A stretch of 64,000 nt of DNA from Qipengyuania gaetbuli. Its GTDB lineage: Bacteria > Pseudomonadota > Alphaproteobacteria > Sphingomonadales > Sphingomonadaceae. This document shows positions 19,225 to 28,908 of the stretch, piece after piece; position 1 is the stretch's first letter, and every line of letters starts with the position of its first letter. The translations under genes were made by a program, and so were the position numbers. The notes under the pieces were generated by a model that saw only the letters and a list, made by a program, of their open reading frames with translations, was not told the origin of the DNA and did not search any database. The DNA lies in NCBI RefSeq assembly GCF_020524765.1, contig NZ_JAIVLR010000001.1, forward strand, positions 248,001-312,000. The letters run 5' to 3'.

Positions 19225-19782
19225 TCACTTCGTCAGGATTTCCTGGACCTTCTTCTCGACCGCGGCGTCGGTTTCGGCGACGTGCGTGTCGGTCAGTTTC
19301 TGGACCTCGTCCTCCGAACGCTTGCGCTCGTCTTCGGAGATTTCCTTCTTCTTCTCGTCGTCCTTGAGCGCTTCCATGCCGTCGCGGCGCACGTTGCGGA
19401 TCGCGATCTTGGCCTTTTCGCCATACTCGCCCGCCAGCTTGGCGAGATCCTTGCGGCGTTCTTCGGTGAGGTCGGGCATCGGCAGGCGCAGCGTCTGACC
19501 GTCGATCATCGGGTTGAGGCCGAGGTTCGCCTTGGCGATACCCTTCTCGACAGCGATCAGGTTGGCCTTGTCCCACACCTGCACGCTGAGCATGCGCGGT
19601 TCGGGAGCCGACACGGTGGCGACCTGGTTGAGCGGCATCATCGCGCCGTAGACTTCGACCACGACCGGATCGAGCAGGCTGGTGTTGGCGCGGCCGGTGC
19701 GCAGGCCCGACAGGTCGCCCTTGAGGCTTTCCACGGCGCCCTTCATGCGGCGCTCGATATCGGCTTTGTCGTATTTGGCCAT
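19225..19782 (-). CDS. frr: Ribosome recycling factor
   Basis: The 185-residue protein matches RRF in length and motifs (SGLRTGRANTSLLDPV, NLGLNPMIDG, LTEERRKDLAK). It splits ribosomes after termination together with EF-G. It follows pyrH in the standard order, 30 bases downstream. Confidence 0.97.
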   Translation of the reverse strand: MAKYDKADIERRMKGAVESLKGDLSGLRTGRANTSLLDPVVVEVYGAMMPLNQVATVSAPEPRMLSVQVWDKANLIAVEKGIAKANLGLNPMIDGQTLRLPMPDLTEERRKDLAKLAGEYGEKAKIAIRNVRRDGMEALKDDEKKKEISEDERKRSEDEVQKLTDTHVAETDAAVEKKVQEILTK

Positions 19783-19811
19783 GATGGCTTCCTCGTCTCT
19801 CTCGTGTGTTC

Positions 19812-20537
19812 TTATGCGGTGTGATCGGTAACGACAGTCTGTACGCCCTCGCCCGACAGGACGCGCGCCAGATTGCCCTTCTCGCGGATGGAGAAGACCA
19901 CGATCGGAATGTCGTTGTCACGGCAGAGCGCAACTGCGCTCGCATCCATGACCTTCAGATTGTCTGCCAGCACCTTGCCGTAACTCACGGTTTCGTAACG
20001 CGTGGCCGACGGGTTGGACTTGGGGTCGCTGTCGTAGACGCCGTCGACGCTGGTGCCCTTGAGCAGCGCGTCGCAATTCATTTCGGCAGCACGCAGTGCA
20101 GCGCCGCTGTCGGTGGTGAAATAGGGCGCGCCGACACCGGCTGCGAAGATCACGATGCGGCCCTTTTCGAGGTGGCGTTCGGCACGGCGACGGATCACCG
20201 GCTCGCACACCTGGTCCATCTGCACTGCGCTCTGCACGCGGGTCTGCACGCCGAGCTGTTCGAGCGCGCTCTGCATCGCCAGCGCGTTCATGACCGTGGC
20301 CAGCATGCCCATGTAATCGGCCTGCGCGCGGTCCATGCCCTGCGCGGCCCCGGCCATGCCGCGGAAGATATTGCCGCCACCGATGACGAGGCAGATTTCG
20401 AGGCCCGTTTCCTTGGCCGCCTTAACTTCCTTCGCCAGTTCGAGGACGAAAGCGGGATCGATCCCGAACTGCTGGTCGCCCATCAGCACCTCGCCCGACA
20501 GCTTCAGGAGGACGCGGTTCATCTTGGGGAGAGTCAT
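19812..20537 (-). CDS. pyrH: Uridylate kinase
   Basis: From ATG 20537 the 241-residue protein has [21 protein letters not shown] and DHTA at the C-terminus, typical of bacterial UMP kinase, which makes UDP from UMP. The open frame extends 49 codons upstream without conserved content, so the internal ATG ([10 protein letters not shown]) is preferred. tsf lies 384 bases upstream, a wider gap than in many relatives. Confidence 0.95.
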   Translation of the reverse strand: MTLPKMNRVLLKLSGEVLMGDQQFGIDPAFVLELAKEVKAAKETGLEICLVIGGGNIFRGMAGAAQGMDRAQADYMGMLATVMNALAMQSALEQLGVQTRVQSAVQMDQVCEPVIRRRAERHLEKGRIVIFAAGVGAPYFTTDSGAALRAAEMNCDALLKGTSVDGVYDSDPKSNPSATRYETVSYGKVLADNLKVMDASAVALCRDNDIPIVVFSIREKGNLARVLSGEGVQTVVTDHTA

Positions 20538-20921
20538 GGCAGGCGGAGAATCCGTATGAATTGTGGGATGCGGCTCCTTAGCCATGAAGACGGATGCGCG
20601 CAAAGGGAAAGCCCGACGAACCCTGGCGGAAGCGGGAAGCAGCCGTGGTGCACTATAGGAGCGTTTGGGAAAAAGAAGTGCCACCTCCCCGTATTCCGGG
20701 GGCTACCCAATTTCTCTCAACGGTGCGACCCGAAGGGATCAGGGGCGCGCGAAAGCTCGCAGGTGACGCAGGCGCTGTAGCAGAGTTCCCGCTCCAAAAA
20801 AGTCGGTTTTGTGGCAGGGCCGGACCCCCTGCCTTTTAATCTGCACAATTGGCCGCAGGCACGAAAAAGGGGCTGCCCGCGCATGGCGGACAGCCCCTTT
20901 CGAATTGGCCTGGAAGAAGGC
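20538..20921. other. Gap between tsf and pyrH with several hairpins
   Basis: No convincing gene is seen. The stretch should hold the pyrH promoter. It contains the tsf terminator (20866-20900), a hairpin GGCAGGG...CCCTGCC followed by TTTT in the plus direction (20813-20837) with no plus-strand gene before it, and a CCCC/GGGG hairpin at about 20685-20703. A small RNA is possible but I cannot name one. Confidence 0.4.
20866..20900 (-). terminator. Terminator of tsf
   Basis: An inverted repeat AAAGGGGCTG...CAGCCCCTTT lies 22 bases after the tsf stop codon and is followed in the minus direction by a T run. Confidence 0.75.
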
Positions 20922-21848
20922 TTAGCCCGCGACGGCAGCAGCCACTTCGGCTGCGAAATCGCTTTCTTCCTTCTCGATGCCTTCGCCGAGCTGGAAGCGG
21001 ACATAGTCCACCAGTTCGACCTTGGCGCCGACGTCCTTGGCGGCCTGCTCGACGACCTGCGCGATCGGGGTCTTGTTGTCGATCACGTAGACCTGGCTGA
21101 GCAGGGCGTTTTCCTTGGCGTACTTGTTGACCGCACCGTCGACCATCTTGGCCTGCACTTCGGCGGGCTTGCCGCTTTCGGCAGCCTTTTCCGCAGCGAT
21201 GGCACGCTCGCGCGCGATCACTTCGGCGTCGAGGCCTTCTGCGGTCAGCGCCTGCGGGAAGGCAGCGGCGATGTGCATGCCGAGCTTCTTGCCCAGCTCT
21301 TCCAGCTTGCCCTTGTCGCCTTCGCTTTCGAGAGCGACGAGCACGCCGATCTTGCCGAGGTCGGGAGCGACAGCATTGTGCATGTAGGGCACGATCACGC
21401 CGTTGGTGACCGAGACGGTCTTGATGCGGCGGATCTGCTGGTTTTCACCGATGGTCGCGACGTTGTCGGTCAGCTTTTCGCCGACGGTACCGCCATCGGG
21501 GTAGGCAGCGGCCTTGAGCGTGTCGACGTCGTCGCCGGCAGTGGCGAGCGCGGTCTGCGTGGTCTTGCGCACGAAGTCCTGGAACTTGTCGTTCTTGGCG
21601 ACGAAGTCGGTTTCCGAGTTCACTTCGACGGCAACGCCCTTGGTGCCTTCGACAGCGATGCCGACGAGGCCTTCCGCAGCGGTGCGGCTCGACTTCTTCT
21701 GGGCCGTAGCGAGACCCTTGGCGCGCAGTGCGTCGACTGCGGCTTCGATGTCGCCATTAGCGGCTTCGAGAGCCTTCTTGGCATCCATCATGCCCGCGCC
21801 GGTCTTCTCGCGCAGGGCCTTCACGTCAGCGGCAGTGAATGCAGCCAT
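20922..21848 (-). CDS. tsf: Translation elongation factor Ts
   Basis: The 308-residue protein carries the EF-Ts signatures [16 protein letters not shown] and [14 protein letters not shown]-Ts recycles EF-Tu-GDP. It is downstream of rpsB, the usual partner, at about 110 bases. Confidence 0.97.
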   Translation of the reverse strand: MAAFTAADVKALREKTGAGMMDAKKALEAANGDIEAAVDALRAKGLATAQKKSSRTAAEGLVGIAVEGTKGVAVEVNSETDFVAKNDKFQDFVRKTTQTALATAGDDVDTLKAAAYPDGGTVGEKLTDNVATIGENQQIRRIKTVSVTNGVIVPYMHNAVAPDLGKIGVLVALESEGDKGKLEELGKKLGMHIAAAFPQALTAEGLDAEVIARERAIAAEKAAESGKPAEVQAKMVDGAVNKYAKENALLSQVYVIDNKTPIAQVVEQAAKDVGAKVELVDYVRFQLGEGIEKEESDFAAEVAAAVAG

Positions 21849-21960
21849 GATACTTTCCTTCTCAAATCAGTGTGCGGGCACCGGGCCAGCTGGAGGAGCG
21901 GCCCGGCGCGTATCGTCGCATTGTGACGGGCTTATGGCGCGCCCGTCAGTCAATTGCCGG

Positions 21961-22710
<750 letters not shown>

Positions 22711-22932
22711 GGTCATTTCCTTTCCGGTTATACCTCTGGAAGGCAGGAACCCGTGGTGCGGAATATCCCGCGGCCGGGCACCGGTATGTGCGCCTTCCAT
22801 GTGGATTTGCCCGCCGTCTGACCGGCCCGAATTGGCCGAATCTCAAGCGAACGGCGCGCCCTTAGCGGGCTTTTGCAGGCAAATCCAGACTCGATTCACC
22901 GCTAAAAAAGGGAATCCGGGCGCGAAAAGCGC

Positions 22933-22965
22933 TTGACAGGCGAGAACAAAACGGGAACATTGTTC
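22933..22965 (+). promoter_or_regulatory. Promoter with LexA (SOS) box
   Basis: TTGACA (22933-22938) lies 17 bases before AACATT (22956-22961). Between and across them is GAAC-N7-GAAC (22944-22958), the reverse complement of the alphaproteobacterial LexA direct repeat GTTC-N7-GTTC. A further GTTC (22962-22965) makes GAACATTGTTC palindromic. The position over the promoter is that of a repressed SOS gene, here the small gene starting at 23064. Confidence 0.7.
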
Positions 22966-23063
22966 TCATCACCGGAACAACCGGTGGGTCATAGGTGTTT
23001 TCCCGTAGAATTACCCAGGCTGTCAACAGCTTTGTCGACAGGCCCGGGACAGGAGATACTCGG

Positions 23064-23303
23064 ATGTTCGCACTGTTCCTGACTGCCGTTTCCGCCCTCG
23101 CCGCAATTGCGGCTGTGGCCCTGCTCGTCGATGGCGGACTGCGTTGGTGGTCCGCTTTCGGCCAGCTGCGGCATCGCCTCCAGCTCCCTACGGAAGCTCA
23201 GGTCTGCGAAAGCGGAATGCGCCCGGCCCTTGCCCATGGCGGCTTCACCCGCCCCGGCCGCGTAACTGCGGTTACGCGCCAGACGGTTCGGCGCGCCGCC
23301 TGA
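23064..23303 (+). CDS. Small membrane protein, probably SOS-induced
   Basis: From ATG 23064, preceded by AGGAGA eight bases upstream, the 79-residue product begins MFALFLTAVSALAAIAAVALLVDG: one membrane helix, then a WW pair and a basic tail. The frame is open to 22995, but the Shine-Dalgarno decides the start. The LexA box about 100 bases upstream suggests damage control. SOS-induced short membrane proteins such as Caulobacter SidA inhibit division; similarity here is in design only, not in sequence. The 3' end overlaps the convergent pssA by 32 bases. Confidence 0.65.
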   Translation: MFALFLTAVSALAAIAAVALLVDGGLRWWSAFGQLRHRLQLPTEAQVCESGMRPALAHGGFTRPGRVTAVTRQTVRRAA

Positions 23304-24111
23304 TCCGCGCATAGCGCATCAGCGTGAACGGCAGCAGCGCCAGATAACCGATACCGATCACGCTCAGCGTCCACCACGGCTCTGACAGCAGCGCCGCGAA
23401 TACAAGGCCGATAAAGGCCAGCACCCACAAGCGAATGCCCCGACGCGGACGAAGCGACGTCCAGCTGGGTGTCGCCATGCTTGAAATCATCAGCAAAGCC
23501 ACGGCCAGCACCCATGGCCCGACCACGATCGGCTCGCGGAAAATGTCGAGCCCCGTAGCCGACCACAGGAAGAATGGCATGAAGGCTAGCCCTGCCCCCA
23601 TCGGCGCAGGGACGCCGGTCAGGAAGCCCAGCGATTTGTGCGGCTGGTGCTCCATGTCGATCTGGGCGTTGAAGCGTGCGAGGCGCAGCGCGCAGCAGAT
23701 GGCCAGCGCCAACGCAGCAAACCAGCCCCAGCGAGGTTCGGCCGACAGCGACCACAGATATATGATGATCGCCGGCGCCGTGCCAAAGCTCAGCGAATCG
23801 GCAAGGCTGTCGAGTTCCGCCCCGAAACGTGACTGGGCTTTCAAGAGGCGCGCGATGCGACCGTCCATCCCGTCGAGGATACCGGCCACGATGATCGCAA
23901 CCGCCGCAGCGGCCCACTGGTCGGAAATGGCAAAGCGGATACCCGTGAGGCCCGAACACAGCGCCGCTGCGGTAATCGCATTGGGCGCCATCGCGCGCAG
24001 CGACAGCCCGCGCGAACGGCCCATCAAGGGCTTCTCGTCCTCGGCCGATTTGGGGCCAAGGCGCGCACGTTCCTCGAAATCGCCGTGCGGACCGGCCGGG
24101 GGCAAGCTCAT
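23272..24111 (-). CDS. pssA: CDP-diacylglycerol--serine O-phosphatidyltransferase
   Basis: The 279-residue membrane protein has the CDP-alcohol phosphatidyltransferase motif DGMDGRIARLL...FGAELDSLAD near residue 80-105 and seven or eight hydrophobic segments. It makes phosphatidylserine from CDP-DAG. The ATG overlaps the psd stop (ATGA), so the two successive steps to phosphatidylethanolamine are co-translated. Confidence 0.95.
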   Translation of the reverse strand: MSLPPAGPHGDFEERARLGPKSAEDEKPLMGRSRGLSLRAMAPNAITAAALCSGLTGIRFAISDQWAAAAVAIIVAGILDGMDGRIARLLKAQSRFGAELDSLADSLSFGTAPAIIIYLWSLSAEPRWGWFAALALAICCALRLARFNAQIDMEHQPHKSLGFLTGVPAPMGAGLAFMPFFLWSATGLDIFREPIVVGPWVLAVALLMISSMATPSWTSLRPRRGIRLWVLAFIGLVFAALLSEPWWTLSVIGIGYLALLPFTLMRYARIRRRAEPSGA

Positions 24112-24857
24112 TGCGACACTCCTTCACGCAGGGGCTGCTTGCCAAGTTCGGCAATGACAGTCTCGCCCGCCACCACCCGCTGCCCCAGCATCACGCGCGA
24201 GCCGGTGCCTGCGGGCAGGTAGACGTCGACGCGGCTGCCGAAGCGGATCAGCCCCACTCTTTGCCCAATGCCCAGAGTGTCGCCCGGTTTCACGAACGGC
24301 ACGATACGGCGCGCGACGAGCCCGGCAATCTGCGTGAAGCCGATCTGCACGCCGTCGCTGCGCTCCACCAATATGTGCTGGCGCTCGTTGTCATCGCTCG
24401 CCTTGTCGAGTTCCGCGTTGAGGAACTGGCCGGGGATATAGACGACGCGCTGCACCATGCCGGCAATCGGCGTGCGATTGATGTGCACGTCGAACACCGA
24501 CATGAAAATCGAGATGCGCGTGACCGGCTCTTCGCCAAGGCCGCGCGTGCCGCTGCCGTCCGCAATCACCAGTTCGCGCGGCGGGGCGACTTCGGCGATC
24601 TGCACGATCTTGCCGTCTGCCGGCGAGACGATCGAGGTTTCGTCCTGCGGGACGACGCGTTCGGGATCGCGGAAAAACGCGAAGACGCCCAGCGAAAGGA
24701 ACGCCATCGGCCATGCCAGCGTCTCCCAAGCGAAGAACGCGAAAACGAGCGAAATGCCCAGCGCTGCGATGCCGAACTTGCGTCCTTCGGGATGGACCGC
24801 GGGCAGCCCCCACTGCGCCTCGCCGCGACCCCGGCTGTCGAGTAGATCACCTGCCAT
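24108..24857 (-). CDS. psd: Phosphatidylserine decarboxylase proenzyme
   Basis: The 249-residue protein is of the short, Sinorhizobium-type Psd family. It has VSPADGKI near residue 80, FMSVFDVHINRTP, and the C-terminal GTGSRVMLGQRV, in which the GS pair is the autocleavage site that creates the pyruvoyl cofactor. The enzyme makes phosphatidylethanolamine at the inner membrane. The length fits the family. Confidence 0.94.
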   Translation of the reverse strand: MAGDLLDSRGRGEAQWGLPAVHPEGRKFGIAALGISLVFAFFAWETLAWPMAFLSLGVFAFFRDPERVVPQDETSIVSPADGKIVQIAEVAPPRELVIADGSGTRGLGEEPVTRISIFMSVFDVHINRTPIAGMVQRVVYIPGQFLNAELDKASDDNERQHILVERSDGVQIGFTQIAGLVARRIVPFVKPGDTLGIGQRVGLIRFGSRVDVYLPAGTGSRVMLGQRVVAGETVIAELGKQPLREGVSQ

Positions 24858-24897
24858 GGCCTTGGCCTAGGCGCTGAAGGCGCGCCTCACAAGTCGC

Positions 24898-26040
24898 TCA
24901 GGCCACCTTGCGCACGAAAACCGTGCCTGCGGAATAGCCTGCGCCGAAGCTGCAGATGAGGCCCGTGTCGCCTGCGGCGAGGTCGTCACTGTGCAGGTGG
25001 AAGGCGATGATCGAGCCGGCGCTGGAGGTATTTCCGTAGGTGTCGAGCACGGTCGGGCTCTCGTCCTCGTTCGCTTCGTGGCCCAGCACCTTGTGCGCGA
25101 TCAGGCGGTTCATGCCCGTGTTCGCCTGGTGCAGCCACATCCGGCGAAGCGCCTTGGGATCGATGTCGAGCCGCTCCGCTTCTTCGCAGATCATCTGCGC
25201 GACCATGGGCACGACTTCCTTGAAGACCTTGCGCCCTTCCTGGACGAACAGCTTGTCCGGCCCGCCCGCGTCTTCCGGATAGGCGCGGTTGAGGAAGCCG
25301 AAATTGTTGCGGATGTTGTTGGAGAAGACCGTCTTCAACTTGGTGCCGAGAATGTCCCAGTGCTGTGCAGGGGCGATGGCAGCATCTTCCACCAGCACGG
25401 CGGTCGCAACGTCGCCGAAGATGAAGTGGCTGTCACGGTCGCGCCAGTTGAGGTGGCCGCTGGTGATTTCGGGGCTGACGACCAGCACGCTCTTCGCATT
25501 GCCCGCGCGGATGTAATCGGCGGCGGTCTGGATGCCGAAGGTGGCGGACGAGCAGGCGACGTTCATGTCGAAACCGAAGCCGTCGATGCCCAGCTCCTTC
25601 TGGATCTCGATCGCCATTGCCGGATAGGGCCGTTCCATGTTGGACGCGGCGCACAGGACCGCATCGACATCCGCAGGGTCGCGGCCCGCGCGTTCGAGCG
25701 CCTGGTGGGCGGCCTTGATGCCGATCTCGGCAAGGATCGAGACTTCCTCGTTCGAACGCTGCGGCCAGCGCGGCGCCATGATATCGGGATCGAGCACCGG
25801 GGCTTTGGCCATGACATGACGGGCCTTGATCCCGCTCGCCTTCTCGATGAATTCGACCGAGCTGTACGCCAGTGGCTCCATCTCGCCCGCCGCGATCGCG
25901 TCGGCATTGGCGGCATTGTGGCGGCGCACATACTCGTTGAAGCTGGCGACCAGCTCTTCGTTGGTGATGCTTTCTTCGGGCGTGAACAGGCCGGTCGAGG
26001 AAATGACGGGCCGGCCGGTCATCTGGGGATGCTGTGTCAT
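24898..26040 (-). CDS. FabH-like beta-ketoacyl-ACP synthase III
   Basis: The 380-residue thiolase-fold protein has the catalytic cysteine in NVACSSATFGIQ, histidine in LHQANTGMNRL and asparagine in YGNTSSAG, the Cys-His-Asn triad of ketosynthase III. It is longer than FabH (about 320) and resembles the PA3286-like branch that condenses medium-chain acyl-CoA with malonyl-ACP. The frame extends to 26076; ATG 26040 was chosen. It is the last core gene before the accessory island. Confidence 0.88.
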   Translation of the reverse strand: MTQHPQMTGRPVISSTGLFTPEESITNEELVASFNEYVRRHNAANADAIAAGEMEPLAYSSVEFIEKASGIKARHVMAKAPVLDPDIMAPRWPQRSNEEVSILAEIGIKAAHQALERAGRDPADVDAVLCAASNMERPYPAMAIEIQKELGIDGFGFDMNVACSSATFGIQTAADYIRAGNAKSVLVVSPEITSGHLNWRDRDSHFIFGDVATAVLVEDAAIAPAQHWDILGTKLKTVFSNNIRNNFGFLNRAYPEDAGGPDKLFVQEGRKVFKEVVPMVAQMICEEAERLDIDPKALRRMWLHQANTGMNRLIAHKVLGHEANEDESPTVLDTYGNTSSAGSIIAFHLHSDDLAAGDTGLICSFGAGYSAGTVFVRKVA

Positions 26041-26110
26041 GCGGGCGTGACTAGGCGCGAGGCCGACCGCCTGCAAGAGAGTTGCTGTTCGAAATGCATG
26101 GGGGAAGCCG

Positions 26111-26127
26111 GTGGTGGACAGGGCTGG
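26111..26127. other. Attachment site copy 1 (left island boundary)
   Basis: Duplicate of the last 17 bases of tRNA-Tyr (18 with the preceding G). To its left is the core ketosynthase gene; to its right begins the arm sequence shared by all units. Confidence 0.85.
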
Positions 26128-26300
26128 TATAGCCTATCCGTTATTTTTCAGGTATTTACGTGGGCAAACCTACCTGTTTTGCCCCACGGAGTTCCGCGGT
26201 GTTTAGGGCTTATTGCCTAACCTAAAACGTGAAGTTTTTCGGCCGCTTTCAGAGCCCATTTTGGCGAAGAACAATGTCCGATTTGGGGTGGAAAGAAGTC
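26111..26300. repeat. Right half of the long att repeat
   Basis: This stretch matches 29571-29759 and 33616-33807 nearly base for base and ends with the right spacer motif in the variant GGGGTGGAAAGAAGTC (26285-26300). The left half of the repeat is missing here because core sequence lies to the left. Confidence 0.85.
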
Positions 26301-26613
26301 AGTCCGCTTTTTCGCCGAGCAGCTTCATTGCAACCACCCAAAGCGGAAGGATAATAGTTCCTGGCATGAGGTAGAAAGAAACTGACCAAAAGTATGTCTG
26401 CCATCTCAATGGACCGACCAAACCCGCCCCGAGAGGGTAAAGGATGCTCACAAGTAGGAAGACCAGAATCATCACTCCGACGACTATACCTGCAGCAGCG
26501 CTATGACTCTTGCGGGCTCGGCGAGAGAAAATCAGCGGGACCAGATACAGAGCTGACGCGCCAACGAAGTAAGGCAGATATGCGCCTACATCGGATATGT
26601 TCAGTCCAAACAT
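26299..26613 (-). CDS. Module 1: small polytopic membrane protein
   Basis: The 104-residue product (MFGLNISDVGAYLPYF...) has three hydrophobic segments near residues 9-30, 40-62 and 72-95 with a basic RRARK loop between the first two. I do not recognise a family. The stop codon overlaps the right spacer motif, as in the other minus-strand modules. Confidence 0.6.
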   Translation of the reverse strand: MFGLNISDVGAYLPYFVGASALYLVPLIFSRRARKSHSAAAGIVVGVMILVFLLVSILYPLGAGLVGPLRWQTYFWSVSFYLMPGTIILPLWVVAMKLLGEKAD

Positions 26614-26650
26614 TTCTCAGGCGTAGAGCCTTTTTCATCCATTCGAACAA

Positions 26651-26718
26651 GAAACTAACGGCAACTTCTGGCGCAAGCTGACGACTGTCGGCCGTCAAAA
26701 ACGGGGTGGAAAGCGGTC
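26651..26718. repeat. Module spacer A (short form)
   Basis: A shortened spacer: CTAACGG and TTCTGGCGCA on the left, then the right motif GGGGTGGAAAGCGGTC at 26703-26718. The left motif is degenerate. Confidence 0.7.
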
Positions 26719-26764
26719 ATTAAATCTATTGCCGCTTCGACGATTCTAGGATCAATAATGCTGG

Positions 26765-27391
26765 ATGCAATCGGATTTACAGGACTTGCTGCGGCGATGC
26801 TCCGTCGCCCACCCCACGCGGATCGTCGCAGTCGATGTGCGCGACAGGCGCCTCCAGATCACCGTGGAAGGCTACCCTTGGTGGCGTAATGAAAAGGCAG
26901 ACCAACACGAGCAAATCCTGCTCTCGTTCGAGAACGTCCAAGAAGGAACGTTAAGCGCAGAGATCACAATGGACATGTTGGCTGGAGACGAAGAGGCATT
27001 GGAGTTTTTCAGTGTCTCCCCGTTACAAGATGAGCCTTGGGCCTTCGGCAATGAAGCTATGAGGACTTACTGCTCTGAACCGCTACCCGAACCCCTTAAA
27101 CTGTTTGCCCTTGTAGAGGATTATCTTTGGGAGGCTGGCGCACTGCGCACGGCCAGAGACTTCCTGCATATTCCAAATGGGTCTCTTGCGGAATTTTGCG
27201 ACCTGACGAGGGCAAATCTATATTTGGTCGCAAATGCTCCTCAGCATATCCACGAATTGATAGTGTCGGAGTTGCGGCGGCAAAACGTCGCACACCATGT
27301 GCTGACAGACGTCTCACATCCAGAGGAGGGGCTAATCGTCAGGATCGGTAGCACCGCCTTCATATGTCACGGCGCAACGGCAGAAGCTTGA
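26765..27391 (+). CDS. Module 2: soluble protein of unknown function
   Basis: The 208-residue product is soluble and acidic, with no signal peptide (MQSDLQDLLRRCSVAHP...). It is the largest soluble product of the array and one of three on the plus strand. The start lies 47 bases after the right motif of spacer A, and the stop directly abuts spacer B. No family recognised; an immunity-type protein is conceivable but not shown. Confidence 0.6.
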   Translation: MQSDLQDLLRRCSVAHPTRIVAVDVRDRRLQITVEGYPWWRNEKADQHEQILLSFENVQEGTLSAEITMDMLAGDEEALEFFSVSPLQDEPWAFGNEAMRTYCSEPLPEPLKLFALVEDYLWEAGALRTARDFLHIPNGSLAEFCDLTRANLYLVANAPQHIHELIVSELRRQNVAHHVLTDVSHPEEGLIVRIGSTAFICHGATAEA

Positions 27392-27393
27392 AC

Positions 27394-27480
27394 GTTCGCG
27401 ACCGGGTCGTTAGCCGCCCGTCCGCATTTGGGACATCGCTAGCTCGGGAAAATTGGCTTCAGATGGGGTGGAAAGCGGAC
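27394..27480. repeat. Module spacer B
   Basis: Left motif CGGGTCGTTAGCCGCC, middle CGCTAGCTCGG, right motif GGGGTGGAAAGCGGAC at 27465-27480. GTCCGC at 27419 can pair with GCGGAC at the end. Confidence 0.85.
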
Positions 27481-27481
27481 G

Positions 27482-27772
27482 CTAACGCCAGACGGCGCGA
27501 CCCTTCCCAAATCCGGGATGACGCTGCTCGAACTCGTCGATGAACATCTGCCGCGCTTCGGCCAATCGTTGGCAAGCTTCCGGCGAGTAACCGTCATCGG
27601 CCGCCTCTGCGAGAAGATCGTAAAGTCCTAGCATGAACTGCTGGTAGCGCTCAGCTGGATCTTTGATGCGGCCACACTCATCCACCTCGCGACCCCAATC
27701 ATCTAGCTCAGCCAATGCCTTCACCCCTGCGTTGTCTGAGTTAAGGATGCCTATCAGTCGGTCCTTCCGCAA
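27482..27772 (-). CDS. Module 3: small acidic soluble protein
   Basis: The 96-residue product would start at TTG 27772, inside the left motif of spacer C, giving MRKDRLIGIL. It is helical and acidic (LLAEAADDGYSPEACQRL) and has no membrane segment. No family recognised. The stop lies one base from the right motif of spacer B. The non-ATG start makes the exact N-terminus uncertain. Confidence 0.5.
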   Translation of the reverse strand: MRKDRLIGILNSDNAGVKALAELDDWGREVDECGRIKDPAERYQQFMLGLYDLLAEAADDGYSPEACQRLAEARQMFIDEFEQRHPGFGKGRAVWR

Positions 27773-27851
27773 TCGGATTGTTTGCAGTCGGTCCGCTCCT
27801 GGCGCATCGCTAGCTCGGTGAGATCGTCGTCAGATGGGGTGGAAAGCGGTC
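27765..27851. repeat. Module spacer C
   Basis: Left motif TCGGATTGTTTGCAGTC (degenerate), GTCCGCTCC, CGCTAGCTCGG, right motif GGGGTGGAAAGCGGTC. The stop of module 4 overlaps its end and the start of module 3 overlaps its beginning. Confidence 0.85.
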
Positions 27852-28110
27852 AGTCAGGCCTATCGGTATCTGAACGAGAAATATCCTTGAACTGAGCCTC
27901 GCCGATGTTCTGGCCGTGGCGGTCGATAAATCTCTTAACCAGCCATGCCAGCAAGGTCGTGCCAACAATGACGACCACGGCAAATACTTGATTACCGCCG
28001 TGGCCCCAGTCGAGGTCCAACTCGAAAAGCAACAGAAAGCCAACAACGACGATTATGTAATCGCCACCACTCAGTGGCTTCGGATCATAGTTCTTCGATT
28101 TTTCCATCAT
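27850..28110 (-). CDS. Module 4: small membrane protein
   Basis: From ATG 28110 (MMEKSKNYDPKP) the product has 86 residues with two hydrophobic segments (IIVVVGFLLLF and VFAVVVIVGTTLLAWL) and a charged tail. The frame is open upstream through spacer D to 28257, but that part encodes repeat DNA, so the internal ATG pair is preferred. No family recognised. Confidence 0.55.
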   Translation of the reverse strand: MMEKSKNYDPKPLSGGDYIIVVVGFLLLFELDLDWGHGGNQVFAVVVIVGTTLLAWLVKRFIDRHGQNIGEAQFKDISRSDTDRPD

Positions 28111-28134
28111 CGACTTATCACATCCATTTGCAAC

Positions 28135-28221
28135 GTCCGCAATCGGGTCGTTCGCCGACAGCCGGTTCTTGGCGCATCGCCAGCTCGCTGAAACTATCGT
28201 CAAATGGGGTGGGTAGCGAAC
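28135..28221. repeat. Module spacer D (diverged)
   Basis: Left motif CGGGTCGTTCGCCGAC and right motif GGGGTGGGTAGCGAAC. Both ends differ from the consensus; GTTCGC on the left and GCGAAC on the right are complementary. Confidence 0.85.
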
Positions 28222-28304
28222 ATTCGGGCATGCCGCATTGGAGTGACAATGAGACACTCAGCGATGGGGATTGCCGGCCTACTTGAGACGGCATATCGAA
28301 GGGC

Positions 28305-28889
28305 ATGATTTTCAGACCAAACGTTGACCACATGGAGGAAATCTTTCTTCGCCAGTTTGAGCAAGAAGGAGATCACTTCATTTATCGCAAACACGGTCGC
28401 GGAGCGCCAATCCCCGTCAGCGAAGAAGAGAAAGAGGAGTTCCGGGTCCAATATCGAATAGATAGCAGCCGGATGATTTGGGGCGCCGTCGCTGGCGTAG
28501 TGCTTGCAGTAGCGCTCGGCACGTTGGTCGCGCCCACCTTCATTGACGAAGGCCCAGGGATCATTGTCATTTCTTTGGTGATAGTTGGGTGGATTGCTTT
28601 TCTGAGCTGGCGCAATTCTACTGCTCCCGCGAGAGCATTGGAGCGTCGCACTCCTGTCGGTGACGCGCTTAGCAAAGACGAATGGCAAACTAAGCATTTC
28701 TCAACGACAAGTTGGCCGTTACTTGGCTCGATTTTTCTAGTTTCGACAGCGATATGCATTGGTCTTTTGACCAGTTCGAAAATTTACGAATGGTCCGATT
28801 ATCTCTGGGCTTTTGGCAGTGGGATTGTTTCGATCCTAGGTGCGCGGGCGCTTTGGCTGAAATACCGGCTCTCGCGTAATTTGAACTGA
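28305..28889 (+). CDS. Module 5: membrane protein with N-terminal charged domain
   Basis: The 194-residue product begins with about 60 charged residues (EEIFLRQFEQEGDHF, EEEKEEF) followed by a pair of membrane helices near 60-100 and another pair near 140-185. It is on the plus strand. ATG 28305 has GAAGGG upstream. No family recognised. Confidence 0.6.
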   Translation: MIFRPNVDHMEEIFLRQFEQEGDHFIYRKHGRGAPIPVSEEEKEEFRVQYRIDSSRMIWGAVAGVVLAVALGTLVAPTFIDEGPGIIVISLVIVGWIAFLSWRNSTAPARALERRTPVGDALSKDEWQTKHFSTTSWPLLGSIFLVSTAICIGLLTSSKIYEWSDYLWAFGSGIVSILGARALWLKYRLSRNLN

Positions 28890-28908
28890 GTTTTCCGATC
28901 TAGGCCGC

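Noticed and set aside
28111..28257. N-terminal extension of module 4
   Set aside because: These codons translate spacer D, a repeat found between unrelated genes, so the internal ATG pair was taken as the start.
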